DNA of 64,000 bases from Phycomyces blakesleeanus NRRL 1555(-) (taxonomy: Eukaryota; Mucoromycota; Mucoromycetes; Mucorales; Phycomycetaceae): the NCBI RefSeq assembly GCF_001638985.1, contig NW_017265143.1, positions 570,259-634,258 of the forward strand. The letters are read 5' to 3'. This document shows, one piece after another, positions 46,962-58,621 of this stretch. The notes beneath the pieces are model-generated. The model had not been told where the DNA came from. It did no database searches and saw nothing but the letters and a program-made list of their open reading frames with translations. The position numbers and the translations under genes are program-made. Numbering within the stretch: the first letter of the stretch is position 1; each line of letters starts with the position of its first letter.

Positions 46962-48513
46962 TCAAAGACGTTTTCCTGGTACAGCACAAAAGACTATTAA
47001 GACAAGTGAGGTCAGAGCTATGAATAGGAGCAGGAGAGCAATGGAACGATTCCGTAAAATCAATTTGACTCGTGGTTCTTCTACAGGGTTGAAATGAAAA
47101 GTAGTTGTCTCACTGTATATGATTCATAAGATAAAAAAAATTAGTCCAAAATTAATGAACAAATAAATGTGTAAAAATGATATATAAGAGTAATTACATG
47201 CCTGATGTTTAGACACAAAACCCAAAATGGATCTAATCCCGCCAAACCAGTTATTAAGCAAAAGAGACCGGCTCCAATAGGCAATAGACCCTAAAGAAGT
47301 AGGGCAAAAATAAGGAATCACAAGGAGAAAGAAGAGTGCAAGGGTTTCCTTATTTTTTCCTTTCTTTCTTTCTTTCTTTATTTATTTAATTATTTATCTA
47401 TCTATCTCTTTCTTTCTTGCTTAAGAAGTTTAAAAAAAGGGGGGTAGATAGTTAAAAGGAGGAGGGGTGAAGAAGAGTATGAAGAAGAAGAAGAAGAATA
47501 ATAATGATAATGATAAAAGGAAGAAGAAGAAAAAGGCAAAGAATTTGTCGTGCCTTTTTTTTTTCTTCTTTTATTTTATTTTTGTTCTTTTGGTATACTT
47601 TGTATGTTTGGTATTTGATGTATTTACTTCTTCTTCCTCTTAATTTTCTTGTGTTTTCTACTGTTGCAAAGATAATAGACTAACAAATTCAAACACTTAC
47701 CCAGATTCGTCTTTGCCAGGGATGAATGTTTAGAAATATCAGGGAGAACTCTAGTGAAAAGCCGATCATAAGGCCCAAGAGACCTGCGACAATTCTCCCG
47801 ATCTGTTGTTTTAGGGTGAGGTTCATTAGAACCTTGTAGTGGACAAATGTCGGAAAAACCAATTGCAGTAGATGGTGTATGTGGATCTTGGCTGGTCCAA
47901 AGATGTGTGGATCGGTCGGTGTAGTGATCTGGCCAGCAAAGTGCTGGGCTATTTCGCTGCGGAGAGGAGTGGGCAGCTGCATGATCTCTTTCTCAGCATG
48001 CGGGACGATGTACCGCAAATAGATACGCTCCACCAGTTCCATCATGTCGGTTTGTGTCGGTGGTAAGGGTCGCTTTGATTTTGCTGAGTTGGTTTGGGAC
48101 GAGGCAGTAGCAATCGAATGGCGTGCCTGGGTCAGAAGCATTTGAGTGACCACTTGGTCTGATTCCCGGCTGTTATTTGTAGACAAAGGTGTTTTGGGGT
48201 GAGGCTGAAGAGGTTGGGGAGGTATAACAGATGGTCGGTTACTTTTTCTCTCTTGGCGTAACAGATGTCTTTCATAGCGTCGATAGAGTATCTCGGCTTG
48301 CTGGACATCGAGCCAAAAGTCCAGCATTGTTTCAAGTTTGAGACGGTCTCGTAATACGATGTAGTAGTTGTAGAGACAGACAGGAGGTCTACTCTCTCTC
48401 TTGAGGACCTGGTCAAGAGTAGGTAGCCACTCGTCTTCTGGACTGGCAGAGAAGACTAACCAATGGTTGTGTGTCCTCCAGTTGGTTGGCTCAGCTTGCT
48501 TTTCCAGGACCAT
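46962..48513 (-). CDS. rax1: RAX1-like RGS-domain membrane protein
   Basis: Three exons, 47701-48513, about 47202-47290 and 46962-47112, give about 350 residues. An RGS-type helical domain starts near residue 25 (LPTLDQVLKRESRPPVCLYNYYIVLRDRLKLETMLDFWLDVQQAE) and continues after a disordered insertion (MMELVERIYLRYIVPHAEKEIMQLP). Three C-terminal hydrophobic segments follow: IVAGLLGLMIGFSLEFSLIFL, LLPIGAGLFCLITGLAGL and a last one near IALLLLFIALTSLVLIVF. RGS plus three membrane spans is the layout of Rax1, which marks cell poles and guides bud-site or polarity memory in yeast. The intron 2 boundary is uncertain: either a GC-AG intron (donor GCATGT at 47201) or a GT donor at 47197 with a nearby acceptor. 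Both keep the frame. Confidence 0.8.
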
Positions 48514-48619
48514 TAAAAGTAAGAAAAGAGAGAAAGAGCTGGTCAAGCCAGAAAAAATACATGAAATAACAAGAAAGAGAGATAAACAAAGAAAACCATC
48601 AGTGACATTTTGGAACAGA

Positions 48620-48621
<2 letters not shown>

Positions 48622-48653
<32 letters not shown>
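48622..48653. repeat. (AAT)n microsatellite
   Basis: Ten or so AAT units between the RAX1-like start and the divergent gene, likely in the RAX1 leader or core promoter. Confidence 0.9.
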
Positions 48654-49199
48654 GTTCAGATATATACAGAAATAAGCAAGAAAAAAAAAAGAACCCCTTC
48701 AAATAGACACACATGTGTATACATATATGTGTATATATGTGTATATCACAACACCAGGATGTCTCTTTATAATGAGTTATACAATTGACTGTTTACAATA
48801 AATATGTAGTTTATCAAACTGGCTCTACTGAGCTTTCAAATACAGGCCCTAGCTTTAACAGTCTTGTATATAGTGTACCCATACATTCTTTTGCTTTGTA
48901 AAATCACAAACAAACTTTCAAACTGTGACACAATAAAGGGTTGTGCATTAAGGATACATTCTGGCAGTAAAATACCCCATTAATTCTGATAAAATAAGAG
49001 AATCTTATATATATATATATATACTGTTTGTGTGTAGGTCTATGTACTGATGTCTAATAAATAATAGAATATATAAAAGTTTTAGGGGACAAGCTAATGC
49101 CAAACCCACGCACACTACGCACATGCATATATAAATACATTACACGCGCACATATAGCATGTTAAATACCAAAATCCGATAAAATAAAGGGGAAGGAGA

Positions 49200-49220
49200 G
49201 GGGAGGGGAGGGGAGAGGGG
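49200..49220 (+). promoter_or_regulatory. Candidate G-quadruplex in divergent promoter
   Basis: Four GGGG runs separated by loops of 1, 1 and 3 bases, with a fifth GGGG at 49189-49192. Such short loops predict a very stable quadruplex on the plus strand. It stands out in DNA that is otherwise below one-third GC. Confidence 0.6.
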
Positions 49221-49612
49221 AAGAGAAAGAAACCAAACCAATCAATCATTTTTATTATCTTGTATTATATTATAATCATGCAAATTATGTACGTCTTTAA
49301 CCTTTTTCACGTTTAAATTAAACTTTGAGGTTGTATATACAAAGAGGTGGTGTTCACACCAGTGAGTGTGCACGGGAAAAATAAAAAGAAGAAGAAAAAC
49401 ACTGCTAGGTGTAACCTACCTCCTCTATATATCCATTGACTTGTTCTGTGATGTCACTGTGAAGCAAAAGCCAAATGTCAAATTCTGTTTTCTATAACCA
49501 AAATAATATATATATATATAAAATAAAAAGCCGGCTAAATGGTGTAAAAGAGATATACCACTTATTATAATAATAAACCCACAACAACAAAACGACAACA
49601 GCAAGTATTGGG

Positions 49613-50981
49613 ATGAGTACTGACTATCATACCATGGCACTTCCTTCAAGTGCAGAATACCCGAGTGGTAGCTTTCCTGACTTACTCCAGAGGTTTGGGT
49701 CAGGACAAGACCAAGATGTATTTGGCATTCCTGTCAATAGAAATTCTGTACCAATCCAGATGGGTAATTACATGCTTTTTTTTCTCTTGTATATAAATAT
49801 TTAAATAAGTAACTAACTGTCTGACTGACTGACTGATATAATAATTAACATAACTAATCTCGAAGATCTTTTTTTTATTTAATTTTATTTTATTTTACAA
49901 TGTAGGTTTTGTGCGAAAAGTGTACCTTATTACTATTTGCCAGATCATTACTGTTGCTGTCATGACAACGACCCTTGTAAATATTCCCCTTTTATTTAAC
50001 TGGTTACAAGAAAGGTAGAGTATTGTTACTGTTACTGTTACTGTTATTATTATTATATATTTAGATAGATAGATAAATCTTTATAAAACGTAGCAAATAT
50101 AGATAATTATCAATATCATTGATTAATAAAGAAAGAAAGAAGGAAAGAATATATTAAATTAAATTAAATTAAATATATTATATATATATATATATATAAA
50201 GTAAATATGCCTGGTGGATATTTATCTTTCCAGCATTCATAATATCTATTCTTGTTGCCTGGCAATTGTGGATGCAGTACTTTCGGCTTCCTCTTGAAAC
50301 TCAAGCCACAATGCTTGCGATTACTTCATTTTTAATGTCCCTAATCTTTGCTGACTTGAGTAAGTTTAGCAAATTCGATAGTAAAATGCATATCCATCCC
50401 AACTTGTCACTTTCAATTTATCCCACTCAACTAATAATAATATTCTTATTCTTATTCTTATCCTTATCCTTATTTTTCTCCTTTATATATATTTATATAG
50501 TTTCCAAATTATGCTACCACGAAGGTTTTGTTGTGATATTTATGGTATTCTTTGGAGTCATCGGTCTATTGCTCTTTACTGCCCAGACACGTTTTCCTTT
50601 TAAAGGGCCATTACCAATGTAAGCCACATTAACAAAACAAAACAAAAAAGAGAAAGAGAAAGAGAAAGATTAATTAAATACCCAATCTTTAGTGTGTGTA
50701 CAGTTGGATCTATCTGCTTGAGCTCTCCGTGGTTTAGACATGAATACCAGCTGGACCCTATTCAGATCCTTTGGCCCATTAGTTTGGCTAGCATTTTCTG
50801 TATTTATTTGGTGTTCGACCTCTACTATGCAATGAACGGACTAATGCCCAATGACTACATCCTGGCCAACCTCTGTTTCTACATCGATGTCGCATACCCT
50901 ATTAGATGCCTTCACCATCTGTGTGAGTTATCAGACACCTTTGAGTTGTTCCCTGAGATCCTCACACCTCGACCAAGTTAA
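49613..50981 (+). CDS. Bax inhibitor-1/Lifeguard (TMBIM) family membrane protein
   Basis: Five exons, 49613-49763, 49906-50014, 50202-50359, 50501-50618 and 50693-50981, give 274 residues. After a ~50-residue Ser/Pro-rich N-terminus comes FVRKVYLITICQIITVAVMT, the conserved start of TM1 in Lifeguard proteins. Six more hydrophobic segments follow. The C-terminal part FDLYYAMNGLMPNDYILANLCFYIDVAYP matches the family's (D/E)YI-A-x2-LY-D motif near the last helices, with Asp residues implicated in calcium and pH sensing. TMBIM proteins act in ER, Golgi or vacuole membranes and modulate calcium leak and cell-death responses. All exon phases agree. The exon 3 acceptor follows a TA microsatellite and lacks a strong pyrimidine tract. 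Confidence 0.88.
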
Positions 50982-51615
50982 AAAAAGAAGAAAGAAAGAT
51001 GTATTATAGAAAAGACATATTCATTTATAGAGTTCTAGCTCTTTGGTAGCTTTGATTTATTTTAGACTTTCTGTTTTTGTTTCTTTCTTATTCTTCTTCT
51101 TCTTCCTCCTCTTCTTTGTTATACCATAGTCCCCCTCCTTTCTTTGATATCTACAACCATATTATATGGATATTTGTATAATATAAATATAAATATAAAT
51201 ATTATTATCATCAATTTCAAATATACATTAAATATCTCTCTTGGTGTGTTCATATGTGGTATGTGTAATATTTATTCTTGGCAAATATCTCTATCAATAA
51301 TAATAGTAATAGCAATAGCAATAATAGTAATAGTAATAATATATAGAGAAAATAAAAAAAGAGAGAGCCTTGAATGGGGCGGGTAATACAAAAATAAAAG
51401 AAAAAAAGTTACAGAAATAAAGAAGGGAATTAAAGCCAAAAAAATATATATAAAAATAATAATAAAGATGTTGGATGCTAAAAAGTCAAGGAAGAAAATA
51501 TATATGTTGTGTGTGTGTTGTGTGTGTTTGTGGGTTGGTTCTTTTGGAATGAAAAGGATGAAATTATTGGTTTTGGATTTTTTGGAAAGATAGAATGGTA
51601 AAAAAAGAAAAAAGA
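50982..51615. other. Convergent 3' flanks of TMBIM and VTC4-like genes
   Basis: T-rich then AT-rich DNA with ATA/GTAATA triplets near 51295-51345. No gene. Confidence 0.6.
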
Positions 51616-54015
51616 CTACTTGAACCGAAGATACAGATTGACAATGAGAGCACCAACCAAGAGAGCACACAGGACAGCAGGACCCCAAAGATCATCGTAA
51701 CGACCAAGCACACGACGATTGATCATCCAAGCACGCTTTTCGAATCGATAGAGTGCATAAAAGGCCACAGCGATAGAAATACCGATGAAAATACCACCAG
51801 CAATGCGTGAAACATAATCACCCATGTTCAACAGGTTAAGAGCCACAGTCAGCAACAAGGCAGCAAACTGGAGCCAACTGATAAAGGTACGCTCGTTGGC
51901 AAAGAAAACCTTGGGTTCAATCTTGATCTTCTTTAGTGCGACATAGGCTCCCTTCTTGTTCGGATCGTCGACCAGATTGCCGCCCAGGCCCAGTGCTCGT
52001 CTCCAGGTTGTCGGCTTCTTTTCTTCAAACGACGAACCAGAGTCATCCATATTCAGACGGATATCTTTTTTATTCTTGCCAGAGACCACCACGGGTTCGC
52101 CAAGATTACGCATCTCCATGTTCTGACCGGACTGACGGTTCTTGCCAAATGGCCCATAATCAAGTGGAACATCAGATGACACAATCAAGGTAGGTTCGGT
52201 ATTAACAGGAAGCTCGTTGGCCCAGACTTGTTCACCAAATTGAGGTTGATCGGTTTTCTTGTTCTTCTTGGTTGTAGGAGGAGAGTAAAAGGAGGTATGT
52301 TCTTGCTTTTCTTGAGGAGTGCCGACCAGAGTCTCGCTTGCAGAGGCCGACCGATCGTTGAGGGCATAGGGCTTGACTGGTGCATAGAGAGCATCTTCAA
52401 ATGGACTGACAACAGAACGAGCAGAGTTGCGGCGTTTGATCTCAGAGCTCTTGGATGGATCGGCCACCATGCTCATGCGGCGTTCTTCGGTTTCCATGGC
52501 GCGTCTATACTGACCATCGATGAGAGGCTTGAATGATTTTGAACGGGTCAGGCCAAAGTTTGTGGAGCGCGGCTTGCGGATATCGATTTCCATTTCGGAC
52601 AACCACCATGGCAGGAGGGGCATGCGCTCGCGGAAGAAGTAGGAGGCAGCATGGAGGTACTTTGAGAATCGAGGGACCTCATGGACCAGATGGGAGTCAA
52701 CTAGCTTTGTGAGCCACTCTGGAGCCTTTTGGCCAAGATGGGTCTGTAGCTTGGTTTCGAGGACGGCATAAGGAAACCGGAGGCACTCTGAGTCATCGAG
52801 GTGGCCAAAAGGATAATCGATACCAACGTCAGGTCTACGCCATTCTCTTGAGCCGCGTCGACTGCGATCGAAATTGTCTTCTCTGATAAAAGACAGGTTT
52901 GTGTCCAGACTGACTCTGACCATTTGGTCTCCAGGCAACTGAAAGGCGGTGCGGTCATAAAAGGCGCGCAGGACGGGTGAGAGCTGTTTCTCCTGGATAG
53001 ATGTCTGGATTCCCTGGGCGACAAAGTGGCTGTCCTCGACTACCTTGGGGTCGGTGCCCTTTGCACGCATTCGTTCGGCACACTCGTCCGCGGTCAGATC
53101 TCCGGCCACAAAGTTGGAGACATCATCGACATTGAGACGGAACCGGTCCTTTACAGATGCACCGTTGAGCCAGACGGCATGATGGGTCTTGCGCTCAAGG
53201 AAGATTGCTTTGCTGGACATGGGGCCGTACCATCTGAAACGGATGGCCTCTGCACCTTCGTCGCGCTGCAGACGGCCGGTGTAGAGATCGAAATCGGGAT
53301 TGTCAAAGTAGACGCTTGAGATCGCACTGTCAGAGGATTCGAAGCGCTTTTCTTTGTTGAAGATGAGGACGGGTAAGTGGAGCATGATGATGGACTTGAC
53401 TTCTGTGATATTGTCGGGGTGGATCCAATACTTTGCTGTTGCTCGCTCAAACGCACTCTGATCTCCACCGGCGGCTGAATTTCCTGTTCTTGGCTTGCCC
53501 TGAAGTCTGCAGATGTCGTGAAGTGCGGAGATGAATACGATGGCTACATCGAATCGCTGTCTGTCGAGAGGGCGGTTCCTGAGTTGAGGGACAAAGTCTT
53601 GTTGGAGGTTGAGGTCGGTCCATTTGTCGTGCTTCTTTATGATCTTCTTGAAGCCAATGTAGTTGAGACGTGTGAACTTTGCAAGGTCGTTGACATCAAA
53701 GAGAACCTCTGTGAGGGCATCATCCATGATACCCCAATTCTGGTCGGACGACCAGGTGGGGTTGTTCATGAAAGTCTGGATGGTGCGCTCACAGTAGCTG
53801 ATTCGGGCCTCGACTTCGCTCAGTTTTGCAGTTACGAAATCATAGACCTTTTCAAGTTCGTTTTCCAAAAGTGACACGAATTCCTTTTCGTCTTGTGGAT
53901 TCCAGGTGTGATCCATTTGTCTTGCTTTGAGTTCGTTTTTGAGGACATCGTATTGGATGTAAGAGAGTCGCCAGGGGGCGAAGATCTCTTGCTGAAGTTG
54001 GTCACCAAACTTCAT
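51616..54015 (-). CDS. vtc4: VTC4-like vacuolar polyphosphate polymerase (SPX-VTC-DUF202)
   Basis: A single 799-residue frame. Residues 1-150 form an SPX domain. Its inositol-pyrophosphate site is intact, with Y22 and K26 and the Lys-rich helix GFKKIIKKHDK (121-131). Residues ~190-490 form the VTC polymerase tunnel, with R259 and R261 (RFRWYG), the K276 region (LERKTHH), R367 (RVSLDTNLSFIRED) and E420/K422 (LETKLQTH). A disordered Ser/Lys linker (500-695) leads to a three-helix membrane domain (VFFANERTFISWLQFAALLL onward). The VTC complex makes polyphosphate from ATP at the vacuole membrane and translocates it inward, activated by inositol pyrophosphates when phosphate is plentiful. The MKFG start resembles yeast Vtc4. 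The gene is GC-rich and intronless, while its downstream-lying paralogue has one intron. Confidence 0.95.
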   Translation of the reverse strand: MKFGDQLQQEIFAPWRLSYIQYDVLKNELKARQMDHTWNPQDEKEFVSLLENELEKVYDFVTAKLSEVEARISYCERTIQTFMNNPTWSSDQNWGIMDDALTEVLFDVNDLAKFTRLNYIGFKKIIKKHDKWTDLNLQQDFVPQLRNRPLDRQRFDVAIVFISALHDICRLQGKPRTGNSAAGGDQSAFERATAKYWIHPDNITEVKSIIMLHLPVLIFNKEKRFESSDSAISSVYFDNPDFDLYTGRLQRDEGAEAIRFRWYGPMSSKAIFLERKTHHAVWLNGASVKDRFRLNVDDVSNFVAGDLTADECAERMRAKGTDPKVVEDSHFVAQGIQTSIQEKQLSPVLRAFYDRTAFQLPGDQMVRVSLDTNLSFIREDNFDRSRRGSREWRRPDVGIDYPFGHLDDSECLRFPYAVLETKLQTHLGQKAPEWLTKLVDSHLVHEVPRFSKYLHAASYFFRERMPLLPWWLSEMEIDIRKPRSTNFGLTRSKSFKPLIDGQYRRAMETEERRMSMVADPSKSSEIKRRNSARSVVSPFEDALYAPVKPYALNDRSASASETLVGTPQEKQEHTSFYSPPTTKKNKKTDQPQFGEQVWANELPVNTEPTLIVSSDVPLDYGPFGKNRQSGQNMEMRNLGEPVVVSGKNKKDIRLNMDDSGSSFEEKKPTTWRRALGLGGNLVDDPNKKGAYVALKKIKIEPKVFFANERTFISWLQFAALLLTVALNLLNMGDYVSRIAGGIFIGISIAVAFYALYRFEKRAWMINRRVLGRYDDLWGPAVLCALLVGALIVNLYLRFK

Positions 54016-55105
54016 GACTTTTTATTTATTTTATTTAAAGAAAAAAGAATAAAGGTGAAGATGAGTGAAAAGGATAGAAGAGGGAGAAAGTAGGAGTGAA
54101 AGTGAAAGAAGAAGTGAAAGAAGAAGAAGCAGGAAAATGAAGAGGGTACAAATAAGAGGTACAAATATAATTGAAAAAAAAAAATAGAAGTCTTAGTTTC
54201 CCCTCTAATACGGCAAATCAATGTATTTTTGGATTATCCACACAAAAAAATTATATTATTATTTGGTTTGACTTTTTTTGGATAAATTTATACAAATTAT
54301 AATTTAAGATTATTAATTAATTTATACTGTTGGTATTTCGATTTATAATATCAGAAATACCAAAATGCTGAACAAATCTTCCCTTTTGTCGCTCAGCAAT
54401 TGTGTATCAAACGATCAGTGCTTTCAATAATAATTCCCATTATAATTTATAATTCTTTTATCTATTTGCAGACATTGAATGGGCGACTCAGTTTTGGATT
54501 GAATCTCCATTGGTTGGACCACACAATCGGAACCCATTCGATAAAATATATATATAATACAAAATAGAATAATATGTTTCCCCTTCCCTCCCTTTTATAA
54601 TTCCCTTTATGTGCCGATTTCTGCGGACCGTAATAAAAATAAAAATAAAAAGGATTATTATAGAGTTTTGTAAGCATTTATGTTAAGATACCAAAACTGA
54701 CATCTTACCAATAAGACCTTTTCTCTCTTTACATTGACAATTGAGCCGAACAATGGGTAATTTTCTTTCAATTACTTATTTCCTTTGTGCACCTTTTACA
54801 ATAGAACACTATGGCTTGGAACAAATTATACTAATAGAAATTGTGTACGGAAACAAATTCCCAGGGCCGCGGATAATCCCAAAAATAGTCCTATTGGTTT
54901 CTGTGTAAAGTTATCGACAATTTTTTATGTTTATTTTTATTTTTGATTTTGTTTTTGTTTTGTGTGGCCTGATGGCGACATGGAAAATCAGTAAGGAAAC
55001 TAGCAATTACAACATTCACTGGATTTCCTACTTGCTTTTCGTGACTCGACTTGAAATCTTATACATTTTTTTTTATCTCTCTCTCTCACTATGTATCTTA
55101 ACAAA
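54016..55105. other. Upstream region of VTC4-like gene
   Basis: The first 170 bp are purine-rich on the plus strand, which makes a pyrimidine-rich leader for the minus-strand gene. The rest is AT-rich with no supported gene. Confidence 0.5.
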
Positions 55106-55347
55106 GTTGGCATGGACAGACTAAAAGTTCAAAACGAAAAAAAAGGGTAGGTCAATTCTTGGAGCAATTCTGATTGGCTAGTCTTCTTCCATTACCACTT
55201 GGGATTGAGAAGATGTGCTATAGAACACAAGGCCTAGAAAGTCTCGTAATAAAATATTTTCAATTAATGACAGTGACGGCATTATAAGCACAACTTTACC
55301 TAATATGTACTTGAACTAGTTTTGAACGTTTAGTCTCTGCACATAAT
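55106..55347. mobile_element. MITE copy 2, degenerate relative of 29545-29903
   Basis: About 242 bp with worn terminal inverted repeats (left TTGGCATGGACAGACTAAAAG, right the inverse of GTTTAGTCTCTGCACATAAT). The interior aligns with copy 1: CTTCTTCCATT, GGATTGAGAAGA, CTAGAAAG and CTCG-AATAAAA blocks recur in order. It lacks the ~100 bp left arm of copy 1's internal hairpin, so it is closer to a minimal element. Confidence 0.75.
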
Positions 55348-57903
55348 TTATTATCAATTATTAAGCATATAAAAGAATTAGAGAAAGCTATCAGCCAAGC
55401 GCAATAAAGGTTCCAACCCTAGTCTAAAAGACAGTGGAAAATCCAGTAAAAAACGAAATAAAAGAAAAATATTCTTAAAATAATTACAACTGTCCATACT
55501 TTGTGAATAGAGTTCTCTTTTTCTATATATGTACCGATAATATTTTCTCTGCTAATTTGATCCTGTCAAAAAGAAGAAATTGTTACCATTATTTGTGATT
55601 TTTGTTTGATAAAGAATATCTATATATTACGTTTATGTACAGATAGATAGATAGATCCGTATACTAAATTATAATAAAATAAACTTTCTGTCTACACTAC
55701 ATGGCTCAGCATTCAACGGCTCAGCATATTATGACTATCAAGATTATACACTATGTGTTTATTCTTTTCTTTTTTTTATTATTAAAAGAGTAAGAATTAC
55801 GATCTTGTAATTCACAGAATTACACAATTCTGATCGTAATTTCATCTGCTAAAGAAGAAGTTTTTTTTTTTTTTTAAAAGAGAGAAAGTTATGGTTGTAC
55901 AATGATTTTCCGCTTCTTCTTTTGAATTTGATTTTGTACTAGATATTCTACAGATGAGAAGAAGAAGGGGGGGTAGTGAAGGGCTTAATATTTATATGTA
56001 TAATAGTTTATACTACACTATACACTATCATATACTACATTAGACGCACATCAGTATAAACAGTCGGGATTAATGTGCGTAGATAGGTAGGAAAATTCCA
56101 ATACATAATGAGTCTGTATGCAATGCAGATATGATGATCCTAGGATTGCAAAGATGGTCTGTTTAGTAGGTAGGTGTCACATATCATTGCTCCCAAAGTA
56201 AGCTGAAGGCCTTTAATTTTTATTTTTGTATGTGTATTTATATATTTCAGTTTGGGTGTAACAGGTAACAAAGCGATATCGTGTGATGTCTTGTGCCGAT
56301 ACATTTAAAGGCTTACACACGCACACATACGTATATAGTATTTGGTGCATTGGTGCATTGGTGGCCAGGGAACCTTTTATAAATTGTTCGGTCTAGTTTT
56401 TTAATAGAAATGACCATGAATTAGACCATCTTTGTAAAAAAACAAAAAAAAACAAACATTTAATACAGTGAATTGAGTAACATATCTGGTGCTTTCAAAT
56501 TTTTTTTATATATATAAAAATTAAGCATAAAAATTAAGAATCATCTCCCCACACAAGTATTACATTAAAAAAGATGTGTATAATTTCAATGGGTTTGTAG
56601 AATATGGTAATCTTTCTACAAATACATCAATATATCTTTGCTTGTCCTTGAATACATTGTGCACATTAAATAGATATTCACCAAATCATATGCATGTCTT
56701 GATCCACAAAGTACGACATCATTTTGTTTTGTTTTATAGACAACACGGCCAACCCCCCCTCTCCTCCTTGATAGCAAAATTCAAAGTGTGAACATCACTA
56801 CTATGAGAGGTCTTCCTGCATATCAATTGCATAGAAAATGGTATTTAAAGGAGTACTGTGACACAAATTGGGTCTTTTAATATCCAAGACAACCCATCCC
56901 AGATTCTTTACATTGATGAAAACAGATGATACATATATATATATATAATAAAATAAAACAAAAAACAAAAGACAGAGAGCCAAAAATTTACACAATTAAT
57001 ATTGATATTGATATTAATAGCTAATTATTATTAATAAGAGTTAAGAATAGCAGTACCATTCATTCAAGGCAATCTTGTATATGTCTTGGAAATACAGGTT
57101 GATATTAAAGAGGGTGAAAAGTCAAGGAAATGTTCGCTCATTATATTCAGCAAGTTTACTTTGCTTATCTTGAAATAATTTATATTTCAGAATATATGTA
57201 TATGTATATTTATCTTGACTGTATATTCGGCTCTCTACTTTAGTTTAATTTGCCTCATAATAGAATACGACATATTCTTTCTAGGTTATATCAATATGAG
57301 CTGAAATGACCCTTTTTCATGTTTATTTTTCTTTCCTTCTTTTCTTTCAGGCCATATTGCTACAACCGTATTTACTATTCAGTATCGGTATTTAAAATGG
57401 ATGGTCTTGAGCAGTCTTAAAAGTCAGTATTACCTTATTTGGTCATTGAAGCATATTGCCTATCAGATTACCCAAGTCCATACTCTCTCTTTGTTGTTGT
57501 TAATTATTATTATTTTATGGGAGATGATCAAAGTCAAATAAAAGGCAAAGTATGGTGTAGTTACTATGGATTTACATTGGCAGTAAAGGAGAACAAGCTA
57601 ATCTTAGAAATCTGACCATTTTACGATAGTAAAAGGATTCTCAACCTGTTCCTATTGAATTATATAGATCCTGAGGATGAAAACCTGGAGAATCTAATGG
57701 AGTTTGTTACCGCGAGGTTAGACAGCCTGTTAGTTGACGAAACACGCTATGAATAAAAACCAGTTCATAAATCAGATATCTGACGAGAAACCGTATAAGA
57801 CAACCGACGAATATATTGATAGTTTGACCAAGACATTTCAAGGCTTTATTTTTACATTAATGCAGCCCTACAATATATACTTTATATTTATATTTATATA
57901 TTA
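55348..57903. other. Gene-poor spacer with possible transposon debris
   Basis: AT-rich, with no intact gene. Between 57340 and 57880 several short coding-like pieces occur (for example DPEDENLENLMEFVTARLDSLLVDETRYE at about 57668-57753) without a recognised family. They may belong to the same decayed element as the transposase relic. Confidence 0.4.
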
Positions 57904-58140
57904 GATCTTGTCATGGATAACGCGCCTATTAATTCATACTTGCAAAAAGACTGATGATCTAATCAATAATAATGTTACAGATACAGATACCTCTCATTTC
58001 TATACCTGAATTGGACTACTAAACAAATTCTGGCCGATTGTTAAAAATAGAGTTGAGCGCAGCAGGTTCAGCGATAAAGAAGATGTATTTATGTATGTAT
58101 ATTGGATTACCGAGCCATGCAGCGGTTCGTTCATCTGGAT
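57904..58140 (+). pseudogene. Tc1/mariner-type transposase C-terminal relic
   Basis: Pieces of a DDE transposase appear in order but in three frames. LVMDNAPIN at 57907-57933 is the second catalytic Asp block. IPELDY at 58002-58019 is the worn SPELNP block. FWPIVKNRVERSRFSDKEDV at 58028-58087 is the EQFW block with its C-terminal helix. ITEPCS follows near 58106. Stops and frameshifts rule out function. It matches the fungal Tc1/mariner (DDE_3) family pattern and could be a relic of the kind of source that mobilised the MITEs. Confidence 0.7.
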
Positions 58141-58621
58141 ATATATATATATGTATATATGTATATATGTATATTTCTTAAGAAACTTGATCGAGAATTA
58201 TGTCATTTCAATGCCTATTTTCTTTTAAAAAAAATACATATAATGAATGACCACTTTAACTCTAAGAAAAGTATAGAGAGAAAAAAAAACTTGATCTGAC
58301 AATTCGATCATAAAAATAATGCCATTAAGATTTCAAAGATCTGCTGATTGGATAATCTTTTGGTTTGCACATTTGATTTTCTTTTCTTTTTAAAAAAAAA
58401 CTCTTATTTGTGGAAATTTTAATCCGCTATTTGAGATCGTACTGACTGTAAATAAAGTAAGAAACAAAAGAAGAAGAAGAAGAGGAGGAAGAAGAAGAAG
58501 GAGAAATATTAAGAGAATACTACGGCTACAGTCACAGCGGTATAGATAAATACATACATAATAAAAATAAAAACAAGGTAAAATAAGAAAGTAAAATTAA
58601 AAAAAAAAAAAAGGAATAATT
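58141..58621. other. 3' flank of second VTC gene
   Basis: AT-rich with AGA-rich triplets at about 58468-58502 and a 14-A run near 58598. No gene. Confidence 0.6.

Larger units (their letters stand above)
48514..49612. promoter_or_regulatory. Divergent promoter region of RAX1-like and Bax-inhibitor-like genes
   Basis: 1.1 kb between two divergent starts. It includes an (AAT)n repeat (48622-48653) in the RAX1-side leader and TA runs at 49003-49022. A G-rich block lies at 49189-49220, and a CAA-rich leader comes before ATG 49613. No coding frame is supported. Confidence 0.55.

Noticed and set aside
48514..48714. N-terminal extension of the RAX1-like protein with Leu/Phe-rich repeats
   Set aside because: The extension is low-complexity sequence from an AAT repeat and pyrimidine leader. 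ATG 48513 gives the expected start before the RGS domain.
51595..53874. Plus-strand frames opposite the VTC4-like gene
   Set aside because: They are shadows of a long GC-rich coding sequence without recognisable domains.
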